Virus record (IMG/VR): IMGVR_UViG_3300021962_000051
Span: 1-64,000 of that record
Direction: 5' to 3' (one strand)
From: a virus
Length of the DNA: 64,000 nt
Shown here in pieces: positions 39,909 to 48,187 of this stretch. The notes beneath the pieces are model-generated. The model made no database searches. It was not told where the DNA came from and was given only the letters and a program-made list of their open reading frames with translations. The position numbers and the translations under genes were made by a program. The number at the start of each line of letters is the position of its first letter. Within the stretch, counting starts at the first letter, position 1.

Positions 39909-40562
39909 ATGAAACTGATTAGAGAACATACCGAAGAAGTTAAATACTTGGTCGAAGCACCAGTCGGTAAAGAAAAGAATTATTTCATTGAAGGTGTATT
40001 CCTTCAAGCAGAAATGAAAAACAGAAATGGACGTAGCTATCCTTTGGAAGTTATGCAAAAAGAGGTAGGACGTTACACTTCTGAGTATATTAATAAAAAT
40101 CGTGCATACGGAGAATTAGGACATCCTGATACTCCATCGATTAATCTAGATCGTGTTTCGCACATGATCAAAGAGTTGAGACTTGAAGGCAGTAACTTTG
40201 TCGGCAAGGCAAAAATTATGGATACACCATATGGTAAGATTGTAAAAAGTCTTATTGACGAGGGTGCGAATCTCGGTGTGTCTTCTAGAGGGATGGGTTC
40301 TTTGAAAACAACGTCAGACGGAACACAAGTTGTTCAAGATGACTTCATGCTAGCAACTGCTGCAGATATTGTAGCAGATCCAAGTGCACCAGATGCATTT
40401 GTTCGTGGAGTTATGGAGGGCAAGGAGTGGGTATTCGTTGACGGAAAATTTATTGATGCAGATATTGCTGCTATCAAACGTAATATACAGAAAGCAACCT
40501 CTAAACAATTGGAGGAGGCAAAAGCATATGCGTTTGCACAATTCCTGCGTAAAATTCAATAA
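39909..40562 (+). CDS. 21: Prohead core protease gp21
   Basis: A 217-residue protein matching T4 gp21 (212). The serine protease motifs of the prohead protease family are present: GELGHP with His72 and VSSRGMG with Ser125-Ser126, in order after FIEGVFLQAEMKNRNGRSYP. It degrades the scaffold and trims head proteins after prohead assembly. It is followed by gp22 and gp23, the classical substrate order. Confidence 0.95.
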   Translation: MKLIREHTEEVKYLVEAPVGKEKNYFIEGVFLQAEMKNRNGRSYPLEVMQKEVGRYTSEYINKNRAYGELGHPDTPSINLDRVSHMIKELRLEGSNFVGKAKIMDTPYGKIVKSLIDEGANLGVSSRGMGSLKTTSDGTQVVQDDFMLATAADIVADPSAPDAFVRGVMEGKEWVFVDGKFIDADIAAIKRNIQKATSKQLEEAKAYAFAQFLRKIQ

Positions 40563-40565
40563 TTA

Positions 40566-40573
40566 CTAAATAT
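40566..40573 (+). promoter_or_regulatory. Late promoter motif before scaffold gene
   Basis: CTAAATAT immediately after the gp21 stop and 31 bases before the gp22 ATG. An imperfect inverted repeat AATGAG-AA-CTCATT follows, then AAGGAGAAAC. Confidence 0.45.
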
Positions 40574-40604
40574 AATGAGAACTCATTAGTTAAGGAGAAA
40601 CAAA

Positions 40605-41708
40605 ATGTCAATCGAGCAAAAAATTGCTGAACTTCTAGAAGAGTCTAAAAAAGCACAAGAAGTTGCTGCTACTCTAGAAGAGGCTGTAGGTGAAGACGAA
40701 AAGCAAGAAGAAGTTGCTGAAGTTGTAGAACCTGCTAAAGAAGAAGAAATTTCCATTTCTGAAGAAGAAGTGATCGACGAGTCTAAGAAGAAACCTATGA
40801 AAGAAGAGGATGACGAGGACGAAGAAGATGACGACAAAGAAGAAATGAAAAAAGACGACGAAGACGAAGATGAAGATGACGATAAGGAAGATAAGAAAAA
40901 ATCTCCTATCGAATTTAAAAAAGGCGAAAAAGAGAAAATGAAAGAAGAAACAGAAACTGCTGAAGACGAATTCACAGTAGACGTATCTGATGACGTTAAG
41001 GCTCTTTTAAATGGCGAAGAACTTTCAGAAGAGTTCCAAGCTAAAGCTAAAACCATTTTCGAAACTGTTGTTGTATCTCGTGTAAAACAAGAAGTTGCAC
41101 GAGTAACCGAAGAATTGAAAGCAGAAAATGAGAAATCATTGGAAGCGATTAAAGAGGGACTTGTTGAAAAAGTTGATGGATACCTCAACTACGTAGTTGA
41201 GCAGTGGATTGAACAAAATGAAATTGCCCTTGAATCTGGTATGAAAAATGAAATCCTAGAGAACTTTGTTTCTGGTCTTAAGAATCTATTTGAAGAGCAT
41301 TATATCGATATTCCTGAAGAGAAATTCGATGTACTTGGCGATTTACAAGAACAAGTAAATACTCTTACAAATAAACTTAACGAACAGACAGAAGTAAATG
41401 TTAAAATGTCAGGCACTATCAATGATATGAAACGTGCTGAGATTGTTTCTAACGAAGCAAAGGAAATGACTGAAACAGATGCTGAAAAGTTTAAAGGGTT
41501 AGTCGAAGACTTATCTTACGAAGATGTTGATTCATTTACGAAGAAAGTCAAAACTATACGTGAAAACTACTTTGCTAAAAAGGCAACTAGTGTTAATGTT
41601 AAGTCTGTAGTTTCAGATGAGCCAGTAACAAATCTTCAAGAGGAAAAATATGTTGATCCTACTATGAAGAAATATACTGAAATGCTTAATCTGTCACGTA
41701 AGTCTTAA
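40605..41708 (+). CDS. 22: Prohead scaffold protein gp22
   Basis: A 367-residue protein (T4 gp22 is 269). Residues ~20-125 are an extreme Glu/Asp/Lys stretch, the rest a long helical, coiled-coil-type protein (EEFQAKAKTIFETVVVSRVKQEVARVTEELKAENEKSLEAIKEGLVEKVDGYLNYVVEQW). The C-terminal part (MTETDAEKFKGLVEDLSYEDVDSFTKKVKTIRENYF) is a recognised gp22 block. It forms the internal core around which gp23 assembles and is removed by gp21. The acidic domain is larger than in T4. Confidence 0.93.
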   Translation: MSIEQKIAELLEESKKAQEVAATLEEAVGEDEKQEEVAEVVEPAKEEEISISEEEVIDESKKKPMKEEDDEDEEDDDKEEMKKDDEDEDEDDDKEDKKKSPIEFKKGEKEKMKEETETAEDEFTVDVSDDVKALLNGEELSEEFQAKAKTIFETVVVSRVKQEVARVTEELKAENEKSLEAIKEGLVEKVDGYLNYVVEQWIEQNEIALESGMKNEILENFVSGLKNLFEEHYIDIPEEKFDVLGDLQEQVNTLTNKLNEQTEVNVKMSGTINDMKRAEIVSNEAKEMTETDAEKFKGLVEDLSYEDVDSFTKKVKTIRENYFAKKATSVNVKSVVSDEPVTNLQEEKYVDPTMKKYTEMLNLSRKS

Positions 41709-41739
41709 TTTAACTTTTTCAACTTAAGGAGAAACTATC

Positions 41740-43008
41740 ATGGATCGTAAAGATCTTCTAAAAAAATGGGCTCCCATCCTTGAACACGATGGCGTTGCTC
41801 CAATTAAAGATAGCTATAGAAAAGAAGTAACTGCTGTTCTTCTAGAGAACCAAGAAAAATCTCTACGTGAAGAAAAGCAAGCACTTTTCGAAGCTACTCA
41901 CAGTAACGCTGCAGGTGCATTACCTGATGCTGGTGGTGTTGCTAAATTCGACCCAGTACTAATTTCATTAGTACGTCGTGCTGCTCCTCAAATGATCGCT
42001 TATGACGTTTGTGGTGTACAACCAATGACTCAGCCAACTGGTTTGATTTTTGCTATGAAAGCAAAATACTCATCTCAAGGTGGTACTGAAGCATTATTCA
42101 ATGAAGCTGACACAGACTTCTCTGGTACAGGTACTCACGCTGGTGCAAACCCAGTTGATGGTACTTACACTACTGGTGAAGGTATGACAACTTCTGCTGC
42201 TGAAGGTTTAGGTGATGGAAGCACTTTCAATGAAATGGCTTTCTCAATCGAGAAAACTTCAGTAACTGCTAAGTCACGTGCTCTTAAAGCAGAGTACACT
42301 GTTGAATTAGCGCAAGATCTTAAGTCAGTACATGGCTTAGATGCTGAAGGAGAATTATCAAATATTCTTTCTACAGAAATTCTTGCTGAGATCAACAGAG
42401 AAGTAATCAGAACTATCTACACATCTGCTAAAACAGGTGCTGCTGTAGGAACTGCTGCTTCTGGTACTTTTGACTTAGACGTAGACGCTAATGGACGTTG
42501 GTCTGTTGAGAAATTCAAAGGACTATTGTTCCAAATCGAACGTGAAGCAAATGCTATCGCTCAAGCTACTCGTCGTGGTAAAGGTAACTTCATCATCTGT
42601 TCATCAGATGTTGCAAGTGCTTTAGCTATGGCTGGTGTACTTGACTACGCTCCAGCTTTAAATACTAGCTTAAATGTTGATGAAGCATCAACTACTTTCG
42701 CTGGTGTTCTAAATGGACGTTACAAAGTATATGTTGATCCATATGCTGCGAACCAAGCATCTTCACAGTACTTCTTAGTAGGTTACAAAGGCTCTTCAGC
42801 ATTCGATGCTGGTATGTTCTACTGCCCATATGTACCTCTACAATTAGTACGTGCAGTTGATCCTGCTACTTTCCAGCCCAAAATTGGCTTTAAGACCAGA
42901 TACGGCATGGTTGCGAATCCTTTCACATCTCTTGATGGGTCTGGTAATGGTTTGGCTGCAGGTCAAAACTACTACTACAGAAAAGTTAAAGTTGCAAACT
43001 TAATGTAA
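41740..43008 (+). CDS. 23: Major capsid protein gp23
   Basis: A 422-residue protein, shorter than T4 gp23 (521). Conserved blocks: KKWAPILEHDGVAPIKDSYRKEVTAVLLENQEK at the N-terminus, RRAAPQMIAYDVCGVQPMTQPTGLIFAMKAKY, and the C-terminal MFYCPYVPLQLVRAVDPATFQPKIGFKTRYGMV. A gp21-type cleavage site (L/I-x-E then Ala) occurs at LFE-A, residues 49-52, so a ~51-residue propeptide would be removed, comparable to the 65-residue T4 propeptide. HK97-fold shell protein. A strong terminator follows. Confidence 0.97.
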   Translation: MDRKDLLKKWAPILEHDGVAPIKDSYRKEVTAVLLENQEKSLREEKQALFEATHSNAAGALPDAGGVAKFDPVLISLVRRAAPQMIAYDVCGVQPMTQPTGLIFAMKAKYSSQGGTEALFNEADTDFSGTGTHAGANPVDGTYTTGEGMTTSAAEGLGDGSTFNEMAFSIEKTSVTAKSRALKAEYTVELAQDLKSVHGLDAEGELSNILSTEILAEINREVIRTIYTSAKTGAAVGTAASGTFDLDVDANGRWSVEKFKGLLFQIEREANAIAQATRRGKGNFIICSSDVASALAMAGVLDYAPALNTSLNVDEASTTFAGVLNGRYKVYVDPYAANQASSQYFLVGYKGSSAFDAGMFYCPYVPLQLVRAVDPATFQPKIGFKTRYGMVANPFTSLDGSGNGLAAGQNYYYRKVKVANLM

Positions 43009-43036
43009 TTTTAACCTCGTAGTAATACGAAGTCTA

Positions 43037-43069
43037 AGAGGGGGGATGAAAATCTCCCCTCTTTTTTTT
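43037..43069 (+). terminator. Rho-independent terminator after gene 23
   Basis: A 10-bp stem, AGAGGGGGGA (43037-43046) with TCTCCCCTCT (43053-43062), one G-U pair, 6-base loop TGAAAA, followed by eight T. It is a strong terminator closing the capsid transcript. Confidence 0.93.
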
Positions 43070-43072
43070 GCC

Positions 43073-43096
43073 CTAAATAATAAGATACCTAAATAA
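43073..43096 (+). promoter_or_regulatory. Tandem late promoter motifs
   Basis: Two copies of CTAAATAA (43073-43080 and 43089-43096), 8 bases apart, right after the gp23 terminator and 25 bases before the ATG at 43121. They restart late transcription beyond the terminator. Tandem copies are seen only here. Confidence 0.55.
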
Positions 43097-43120
43097 TAAT
43101 ACATCTACGGAGAAACACAA

Positions 43121-43669
43121 ATGACTGCTACAGCTGGTAACTTTCCCTCGAATATAAATCCATTAAATCCTAATGGGTTTAGGTTTGATGTTGCCAAATT
43201 GAAAGACATCTCTTTCTACGTTCAAAGTGTTAATCTTCCAGGAATTACTCTGGGAGAACCTATCTTTGGAAACCCATTCGCACAAACTCCAGTTCCTGGA
43301 GATATGTTAACGTATGGTGAGTTGTCATTTGATTTTATTGTAGATGAAGACATGAAAAATTATGAAACAGTATATAAGTGGATCGTTGCTCTAGGATTCC
43401 CAACTGGACACGATCAATATCTTAACTTCATTAATTCTGACGAGAGCGCATTGATCGGAGAACTAGCAAAGAACTATTCAGATGCTACTTTGACAGTTCT
43501 CAATAATAACAATCAACCGAGCAAATATGTTAGATTTATTGACTGTTTCCCAACTTCTCTCGATGCTCTACAGTTCGATAGCAAAGTACAAGACGTTCAA
43601 TATCTCGTAGCTAGAACTAGCTTTAGATTTACCTACTACAAATTTGTCTCTAATAGAATAGAGTACTAA
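43121..43669 (+). CDS. Tail tube terminator/sheath stabiliser candidate (gp3-like)
   Basis: A 182-residue protein (T4 gp3 is 176) placed directly after gene 23, the usual place of gene 3 in marine T4-like phages. The layout NGFRFDVAKLKDISFYVQSVNLPGITLGEPIFGNPFAQTPVPGDMLTYGELSFDFIVDEDMKNYETVYKWI is of the tail-tube-like fold (compare the QSVNLPGITLG block with CKSAQLPASTI in gp19). gp3 would be the hexamer that ends the tail tube. Assignment is by position and fold pattern, not a remembered alignment. Confidence 0.65.
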   Translation: MTATAGNFPSNINPLNPNGFRFDVAKLKDISFYVQSVNLPGITLGEPIFGNPFAQTPVPGDMLTYGELSFDFIVDEDMKNYETVYKWIVALGFPTGHDQYLNFINSDESALIGELAKNYSDATLTVLNNNNQPSKYVRFIDCFPTSLDALQFDSKVQDVQYLVARTSFRFTYYKFVSNRIEY

Positions 43670-43918
43670 ATGAAATGGATACTAATATGTATCGCATTGG
43701 CTGGTAATCCAGTCGATGGATCACGAGAACTGTATATTTTCAACGTGAAGTTTCAAGATGTAGACCAATGCAAGACTTACTCAATGGTTCACTCTGATAA
43801 AATAACAGAAACTGTTGTTCCAGAGATTGGTCCATTTGCAGCGTTTTGCGTGACTGAGGAAGTATTTGAAGAACAAATTGCACCCACTTTAGAAAAAGAG
43901 AAAAAAGAGTGGATTTAA
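43670..43918 (+). CDS. Small protein with signal-peptide-like N-terminus
   Basis: An 82-residue protein beginning directly after the preceding stop. The N-terminus MKWILICIALAGNP is short and hydrophobic, like a weak signal peptide or membrane anchor. Two further Cys (in DQCKTY and AFCVTE) could pair in the periplasm. The C-terminal end is an acidic/basic helix. Function unknown; the last gene of the late unit before an early promoter. Confidence 0.55.
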   Translation: MKWILICIALAGNPVDGSRELYIFNVKFQDVDQCKTYSMVHSDKITETVVPEIGPFAAFCVTEEVFEEQIAPTLEKEKKEWI

Positions 43919-43939
43919 TTGCAAGTGATTTACTTGCAA
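43919..43939. repeat. Perfect inverted repeat over the uvsY promoter -35 box
   Basis: TTGCAAGT (43919-43926) and ACTTGCAA (43932-43939) are perfect 8-bp arms around GATTT. The right arm overlaps the -35 hexamer. No T-run follows, so an operator is more likely than a terminator. Confidence 0.6.
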
Positions 43940-43957
43940 AGTATATTGTAGTATAAT
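43929..43957 (+). promoter_or_regulatory. sigma70-type promoter for uvsY-uvsW block
   Basis: TTTACT (43929-43934), 17-base spacer, TATAAT (43952-43957). The spacer ends in TGTAG and contains TGCAA, as in the other early promoters of the window. Transcription would begin about 18 bases before the uvsY ATG and could reach gp55, 47 and 46. Confidence 0.75.
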
Positions 43958-43982
43958 ATGACTAAACTATGGAGTTATTGTT

Positions 43983-44420
43983 ATGAATATAGAACAGTTA
44001 CAGGAAGAATGGGCTAAGGACTGCTCGATCGACGACGACCATCTCGATCGTGAATCAGTAAGAACACCCAATCTACACGCCAAATACCTCAATCATCTTA
44101 TTTCCTTTAAGATGAAACATGCTGCACACACAACCGAGTATAATTCTTTACGTGTTAAAAAGTTTCGTTACTATCGTGGCGAACTGAGTAAAGCAGAATT
44201 AGACATGAATGGTTGGGAACAGTGGCAAGGTATCAAACCACTACGCAACGAGATGGACGAATTCCTTAATGGAGATAGTGATCTCATTAAAGCTAAATTA
44301 AAAGTTGACTATCTAAAAACGTGCATTGAATGTTGCGAAAGTATTATGCTTTCAATCAAGGGACGTGATTGGACGATTCGTTCAGCGATTGATTGGAAGA
44401 AATTTATCAGTGGCGCATAA
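43983..44420 (+). CDS. uvsY: Recombination mediator UvsY
   Basis: A 145-residue protein (T4 UvsY is 137). MNIEQLQEEWAKDCSIDDDHLDRESVRTPNLHAKYLNHL parallels the T4 N-terminus (LQEEL-KD-x-x-ID...), followed by a basic KKFRYYRGELSKAELDMNGWEQW segment. UvsY loads the UvsX recombinase on gp32-covered single strands. It sits directly upstream of uvsW as in other marine T4-like phages and has its own promoter. Confidence 0.9.
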   Translation: MNIEQLQEEWAKDCSIDDDHLDRESVRTPNLHAKYLNHLISFKMKHAAHTTEYNSLRVKKFRYYRGELSKAELDMNGWEQWQGIKPLRNEMDEFLNGDSDLIKAKLKVDYLKTCIECCESIMLSIKGRDWTIRSAIDWKKFISGA

Positions 44421-45906
44421 AATCTACATTGAAAAGATAAACGAAGTACATCTACGTTTATTCTCTGAAGATAGTGTTGAGCAAGAACTATCAGACTTCT
44501 TTACGTTTGAAGTTCCAGGAGCAAGGTTTACACCTCAGTTCCGTCAACGACTATGGGATGGGAAGATTCGTATGTACGATCGTCTACGTAAAACACTTTA
44601 CGTAGGACTCTACGACTATGTCGAAAAATTCTGTTTTGACAGAGAATATGAATTAGTATATACTACTCCGAAAGAACAATTCGAAACTGATAATGGAATT
44701 AGCTTTGACGAAGTAGAAGAGTTTGCTAATTGGCTCGAGCCTAGTACTCGTGGCGTACCTATACAAATTAGAGATTATCAAATCCAAGCAGTACACACTG
44801 CATTAAATAAAGAACGATGCTTGTTATTATCGCCTACAGCATCAGGTAAAAGTTTCATCATCTATACTGCTCTACGTTATCATCTCTTGCAAGATCGTAA
44901 GGTTATGATTGTAGTACCTACGACATCATTAGTAGAGCAATTCTATAAAGACATTGTAGATTATAGTTCCAAAAACAATTGGGATGCACATAATCATTGT
45001 CAAAAACTATACAGTGGCTTTCCTAAAGAATTCGAAAAAGACGTATTAATTACTACGTGGCAATCAATCTATAAACAACCTCGTGCATGGTTTAGTCAAT
45101 TCGATGTTATATTCGGAGACGAGGCACATCAATTTAAAGCTAGAAGTCTAACCTCTATTATGGAGAAACTTCCTCACATTCGTTATCGTATCGGTACGAC
45201 AGGAACGTTAGACAATAAAAAGGTTCATAAGTTAGTTCTTGAGGGTATCTTTGGTAAGATCCATAAGGTTACTACAACCAAGCAACTAATGGAAACTGAC
45301 AGATTGGCGAAACTAAATATTACTTGTCTACTCTTAGAGTACGATGAGATTACAAGACAGGGAAGAAAGAACAATCAATATCAAGATGAGATGGACTTCC
45401 TTTGTACTAATGATAAGAGAAATAGTTTTATAACTAACCTTGCTTGTAAACTCCAAGGCAATACTCTCGTATTATTCCAGTATGTTATGAAACATGGCAT
45501 ACCTTTGTATGAGGCAATAGAGAAAAAAGCTGGTGATGAGAAACAGGTATTTTTTGTATCGGGAGAAACTATTGTCGCTCACAGGGAACAAATCCGTGAG
45601 ATTGCGACCGATACTAATAACAATATTATTGTGGCTAGCTTTGGAACTTTTTCTACTGGTATTAATATTCCCAGCATAGAAAACATTATTTTTGCTAGTC
45701 CATCAAAGAGTAAAATAAGAAACCTCCAATCCATCGGTCGAGGATTGAGATTAAAAGAGGGCAAGACCGAATGTAGTTTGTATGATCTCGCTGATGATCT
45801 TCACTGGAAGTCTTGGAAGAATCATACACTCAATCACTTTAGCGAACGTATTCGCCAATACAGTGAAGAGAATTTTAACTACAAAATTATAAAGGTAAAA
45901 CTATGA
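44410..45906 (+). CDS. uvsW: UvsW DNA/RNA helicase
   Basis: A 498-residue SF2 helicase. I choose the GTG at 44410, which overlaps the uvsY stop and gives MAHKIYIEKINEVHLRLF, aligned with the T4 UvsW N-terminus; the ATG at 44326 would lie deep inside uvsY. Motifs: I SPTASGKS (141-148), II DEAH (237-240), VI SIGRGLRLK. The N-terminal ~85 residues (FFTFEVPGARFTPQFRQRLWDGKIRMYDR) are the UvsW substrate-binding domain. It unwinds R-loops and branched recombination intermediates, shifting replication from origin- to recombination-dependent initiation. T4 UvsW has 587 residues. Confidence 0.93.
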   Translation: MAHKIYIEKINEVHLRLFSEDSVEQELSDFFTFEVPGARFTPQFRQRLWDGKIRMYDRLRKTLYVGLYDYVEKFCFDREYELVYTTPKEQFETDNGISFDEVEEFANWLEPSTRGVPIQIRDYQIQAVHTALNKERCLLLSPTASGKSFIIYTALRYHLLQDRKVMIVVPTTSLVEQFYKDIVDYSSKNNWDAHNHCQKLYSGFPKEFEKDVLITTWQSIYKQPRAWFSQFDVIFGDEAHQFKARSLTSIMEKLPHIRYRIGTTGTLDNKKVHKLVLEGIFGKIHKVTTTKQLMETDRLAKLNITCLLLEYDEITRQGRKNNQYQDEMDFLCTNDKRNSFITNLACKLQGNTLVLFQYVMKHGIPLYEAIEKKAGDEKQVFFVSGETIVAHREQIREIATDTNNNIIVASFGTFSTGINIPSIENIIFASPSKSKIRNLQSIGRGLRLKEGKTECSLYDLADDLHWKSWKNHTLNHFSERIRQYSEENFNYKIIKVKL

Positions 45907-46421
45907 CAGCACCTACTAAAGACGATAATTTTGTTACCATAAAAATGTCTACTGGTGAAGTACTTGTTGGTATTAAAAGGAATGAAACTCCTTCAACAGT
46001 TACAGTCGAGTATCCTTTTCACGTAAAGAATTATCCAAGATTTGTAGAGGGTGGAGTAATTGAAACGATAACTGCTGGTCCATATTGCAGTTTTACTCAA
46101 GATCGATTATTCGAATTACCTAAAAAAGATATCGTATTCGTTAAACCAATGCATGCATTTGCAGTTCCATTCTATCTTAATTTATGGCAACAACACGAAA
46201 CACCAATGAGAGTTGGTAAAGATGGTAAGCCATTAAATGAAAGTGTACACGACTCTGAAGCGATTACTGCTGAAGAGTTAAAAGATCGTATCGAGAGATT
46301 AATTGGGAAAATGACTAAGTTAGACGATGTTAATCGTGATACACAGTCAGAGGAGTTTTTCGAAGACGAGTATGAGGAAGAAGAATACTTAGAACGTAAA
46401 GAGAAGAATACTCTACACTAA
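45903..46421 (+). CDS. Hypothetical protein, Sm-like family candidate
   Basis: A 172-residue protein starting within the uvsW stop (ATGA overlap). The first ~110 residues are short strands (FVTIKMSTGEVLVGIKRNETPSTVTVEYPFHV, then AGPYCSFTQDRLFELPKKDIVFVKPMHAFAVPFYLNLW) resembling the small-barrel proteins scattered in T4-like marine phages. The same pattern (PFCPY-S-D-D...V-x-F...I...P...Y) occurs at 60835-61128. The C-terminal tail is highly acidic (EEFFEDEYEEEEYLE). Function unknown. Confidence 0.6.
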   Translation: MTAPTKDDNFVTIKMSTGEVLVGIKRNETPSTVTVEYPFHVKNYPRFVEGGVIETITAGPYCSFTQDRLFELPKKDIVFVKPMHAFAVPFYLNLWQQHETPMRVGKDGKPLNESVHDSEAITAEELKDRIERLIGKMTKLDDVNRDTQSEEFFEDEYEEEEYLERKEKNTLH

Positions 46422-46535
46422 CTCTAATTCACTTCAACCCTAACACCGACAAGTATACCCCAGTCAAGTTTGCAGAGCAATTTATTTTCAAAGATTTCTT
46501 GAGGTTGTTATGCAATAAAAAACAAAGTAAACTTA

Positions 46536-46544
46536 TGTTATATT
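46536..46544 (+). promoter_or_regulatory. Possible extended -10 promoter before gene 55
   Basis: TGTTATATT is an extended -10 form (TG-N-TATATT) 23 bases before the gene 55 start, in the 145-base gap after the acidic-tail gene. No good -35 lies 17 bases upstream. Weak evidence; otherwise the gap shows nothing recognisable. Confidence 0.3.
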
Positions 46545-46566
46545 AAACGAATTGGAGAAACCATTT

Positions 46567-47154
46567 GTGAGTGAAAAAAAGAAAAAACGTGCCCATTACG
46601 TAAACAACGAAGAATTTTTACAGGCACTGATACAATATAAAAAAGATTGTTATGATGCGGAGAACTCTGGTGAAGATAAACCACAGATCCCTAACTTCAT
46701 TGGCGAATGCCTTTTGAAGATCGCTACTCATCTTTCCTATAAACCAAATTTCATTAACTACAGCTATCGAGATGATATGATTCTTGATGGTGTAGAAAAT
46801 TGCATTTTATACCTTTCAAACTTTAATCCTGAAAAAAGTAAGAACCCTTTCTCTTATTTTACACAGATTATTTACTACGCTTTCTTACGAAGAATTATGA
46901 AAGAACGTAAACAGTCTTATGTTAAGAATAAGATTATTCAAGAACTTCCAATGGAAGTCTTTGATCAACTTGAGGGTGATGAGGCATTTTACACTAATCA
47001 ATATATCGATTTCCGTAGAAGCACTCAAAACTTTGATGATTATATTGAAAGACGTAAAGCAAAGAAAACGGAAGATCGTCTTAAACGTAGTATGGGTTTA
47101 GACGAACTGGCGTTAGATAATGGAGAAGATGATGAAAGTAGCGATAATAACTGA
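46567..47154 (+). CDS. 55: Late-transcription sigma factor gp55
   Basis: A 195-residue protein (T4 gp55 is 185). The GTG at 46567 is chosen because TTGGAGAAA lies 6-15 bases upstream; an in-frame TTG at 46552 is part of that site. Conserved gp55 core: KPNFINYSYRDDMILDGVENCILYLSNFNPEKSKNPFSYFTQIIYYAFLRRIMKERK, the sigma region 2-like segment that reads the late -10. It would recognise the CTAAATAA/ATAAATA sites before the structural genes, with the gp45 clamp as activator. Confidence 0.94.
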   Translation: MSEKKKKRAHYVNNEEFLQALIQYKKDCYDAENSGEDKPQIPNFIGECLLKIATHLSYKPNFINYSYRDDMILDGVENCILYLSNFNPEKSKNPFSYFTQIIYYAFLRRIMKERKQSYVKNKIIQELPMEVFDQLEGDEAFYTNQYIDFRRSTQNFDDYIERRKAKKTEDRLKRSMGLDELALDNGEDDESSDNN

Positions 47155-48187
47155 TTTACATTTCGGTGCACGAAACGATAACCAAGCATTCCTAGACTAC
47201 CAAGAAAAGTTTTATACGAATGTATTCTTTCCAGCACTCAAAGAAAAGGGTATTACAACAATCCTTAACTTAGGCGATACATGGGATCGTCGTAAGTATA
47301 TCAATTTCAATACACTAAAACAAGTTAAGAAGTTTTTCTTTGACGAGATCGCAAAGAACGACATGCAAATGTATATGTTGGCAGGTAATCACGATACCTA
47401 TTATAAGAACACCAACGACATTAACTCTCCTGATCTTCTTCTAAACGAATACAAGAACGTAACTATCATTGATAGTCCACGACTTATTACAATCGATAAA
47501 ACAGATATCGCTATGATGCCATGGATTTGTGCAGAGAATTATGCTGAGTCAATGGATCTAATTAATACTACTGCAGCACCTCTATGTATGGGGCACTTTG
47601 AGATTGCTGGTTTCACAATGCATCGTGGTATGACAAGTCATGGTGGTTTAGATCCTGCAGTGTTTAAGCGATTTGATATGGTTTTCACTGGACACTATCA
47701 CCATCGTAATAACAATGGACATATTTACTATTTGGGTAATCCTTACGAACTTACTTGGAATGATTATAACGATCCTCGTGGTTTCCACTTCTTTGATACT
47801 ACGACAAGAGAACTACAGTTTGTAATGAATCCTTATACGATGTTCTATCGTTTGGAATACAATGATCAAGAAAATGATTATGAGAACTTTGATTTCCAGT
47901 CTTGCAAAGAAAAATACGTTAAAATAGTCGTAAGTAAAAAATCAGACTTTTACAAGTTTGACACTTTTATGAATAAGGTGTATAATAACGATCCTTATGA
48001 TGTAAAAATCATAGAGGACTTTAGTGAGTTTAAAGATGGAGAACTTGATGAGTCGATCAATTTAGAAGATACAATGGATGTATTAAGTAACTACATTGAC
48101 AGTGTCGAAACGACAAGTGTTGATAAAGAGAAACTGAAAGTCTTTATGAAGACTCTCTATACAGAGGCGATTAATATTACAGTATGA
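47132..48187 (+). CDS. 47: Recombination nuclease subunit gp47 (Mre11-like)
   Basis: A 351-residue protein (T4 gp47 is 339). I favour the ATG at 47132, giving MKVAIITDLHFG, with GGAGA 5 bases upstream inside gene 55; upstream ATGs at 47120 and 47129 overlap the ribosome site. Phosphoesterase motifs in order: DLHFGARND, LGDTWDRR, AGNHDTYY, GHFE and GHYHHRN. With gp46 it forms the Rad50/Mre11-type exonuclease that degrades host DNA and makes 3' ends for recombination. It overlaps gene 55 by 23 bases and gene 46 by 4. Confidence 0.95.
   Translation: MKVAIITDLHFGARNDNQAFLDYQEKFYTNVFFPALKEKGITTILNLGDTWDRRKYINFNTLKQVKKFFFDEIAKNDMQMYMLAGNHDTYYKNTNDINSPDLLLNEYKNVTIIDSPRLITIDKTDIAMMPWICAENYAESMDLINTTAAPLCMGHFEIAGFTMHRGMTSHGGLDPAVFKRFDMVFTGHYHHRNNNGHIYYLGNPYELTWNDYNDPRGFHFFDTTTRELQFVMNPYTMFYRLEYNDQENDYENFDFQSCKEKYVKIVVSKKSDFYKFDTFMNKVYNNDPYDVKIIEDFSEFKDGELDESINLEDTMDVLSNYIDSVETTSVDKEKLKVFMKTLYTEAINITV

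Noticed and set aside
40586-41188. Long minus-strand frame rich in serine opposite gene 22
   Set aside because: It is the complement of the Glu/Asp/Lys codon run of the scaffold gene. It has no ribosome site and its composition is low-complexity serine.
44326-44409. Extended UvsW start
   Set aside because: It would read through the end of uvsY in another frame and adds 28 residues with no match to UvsW.
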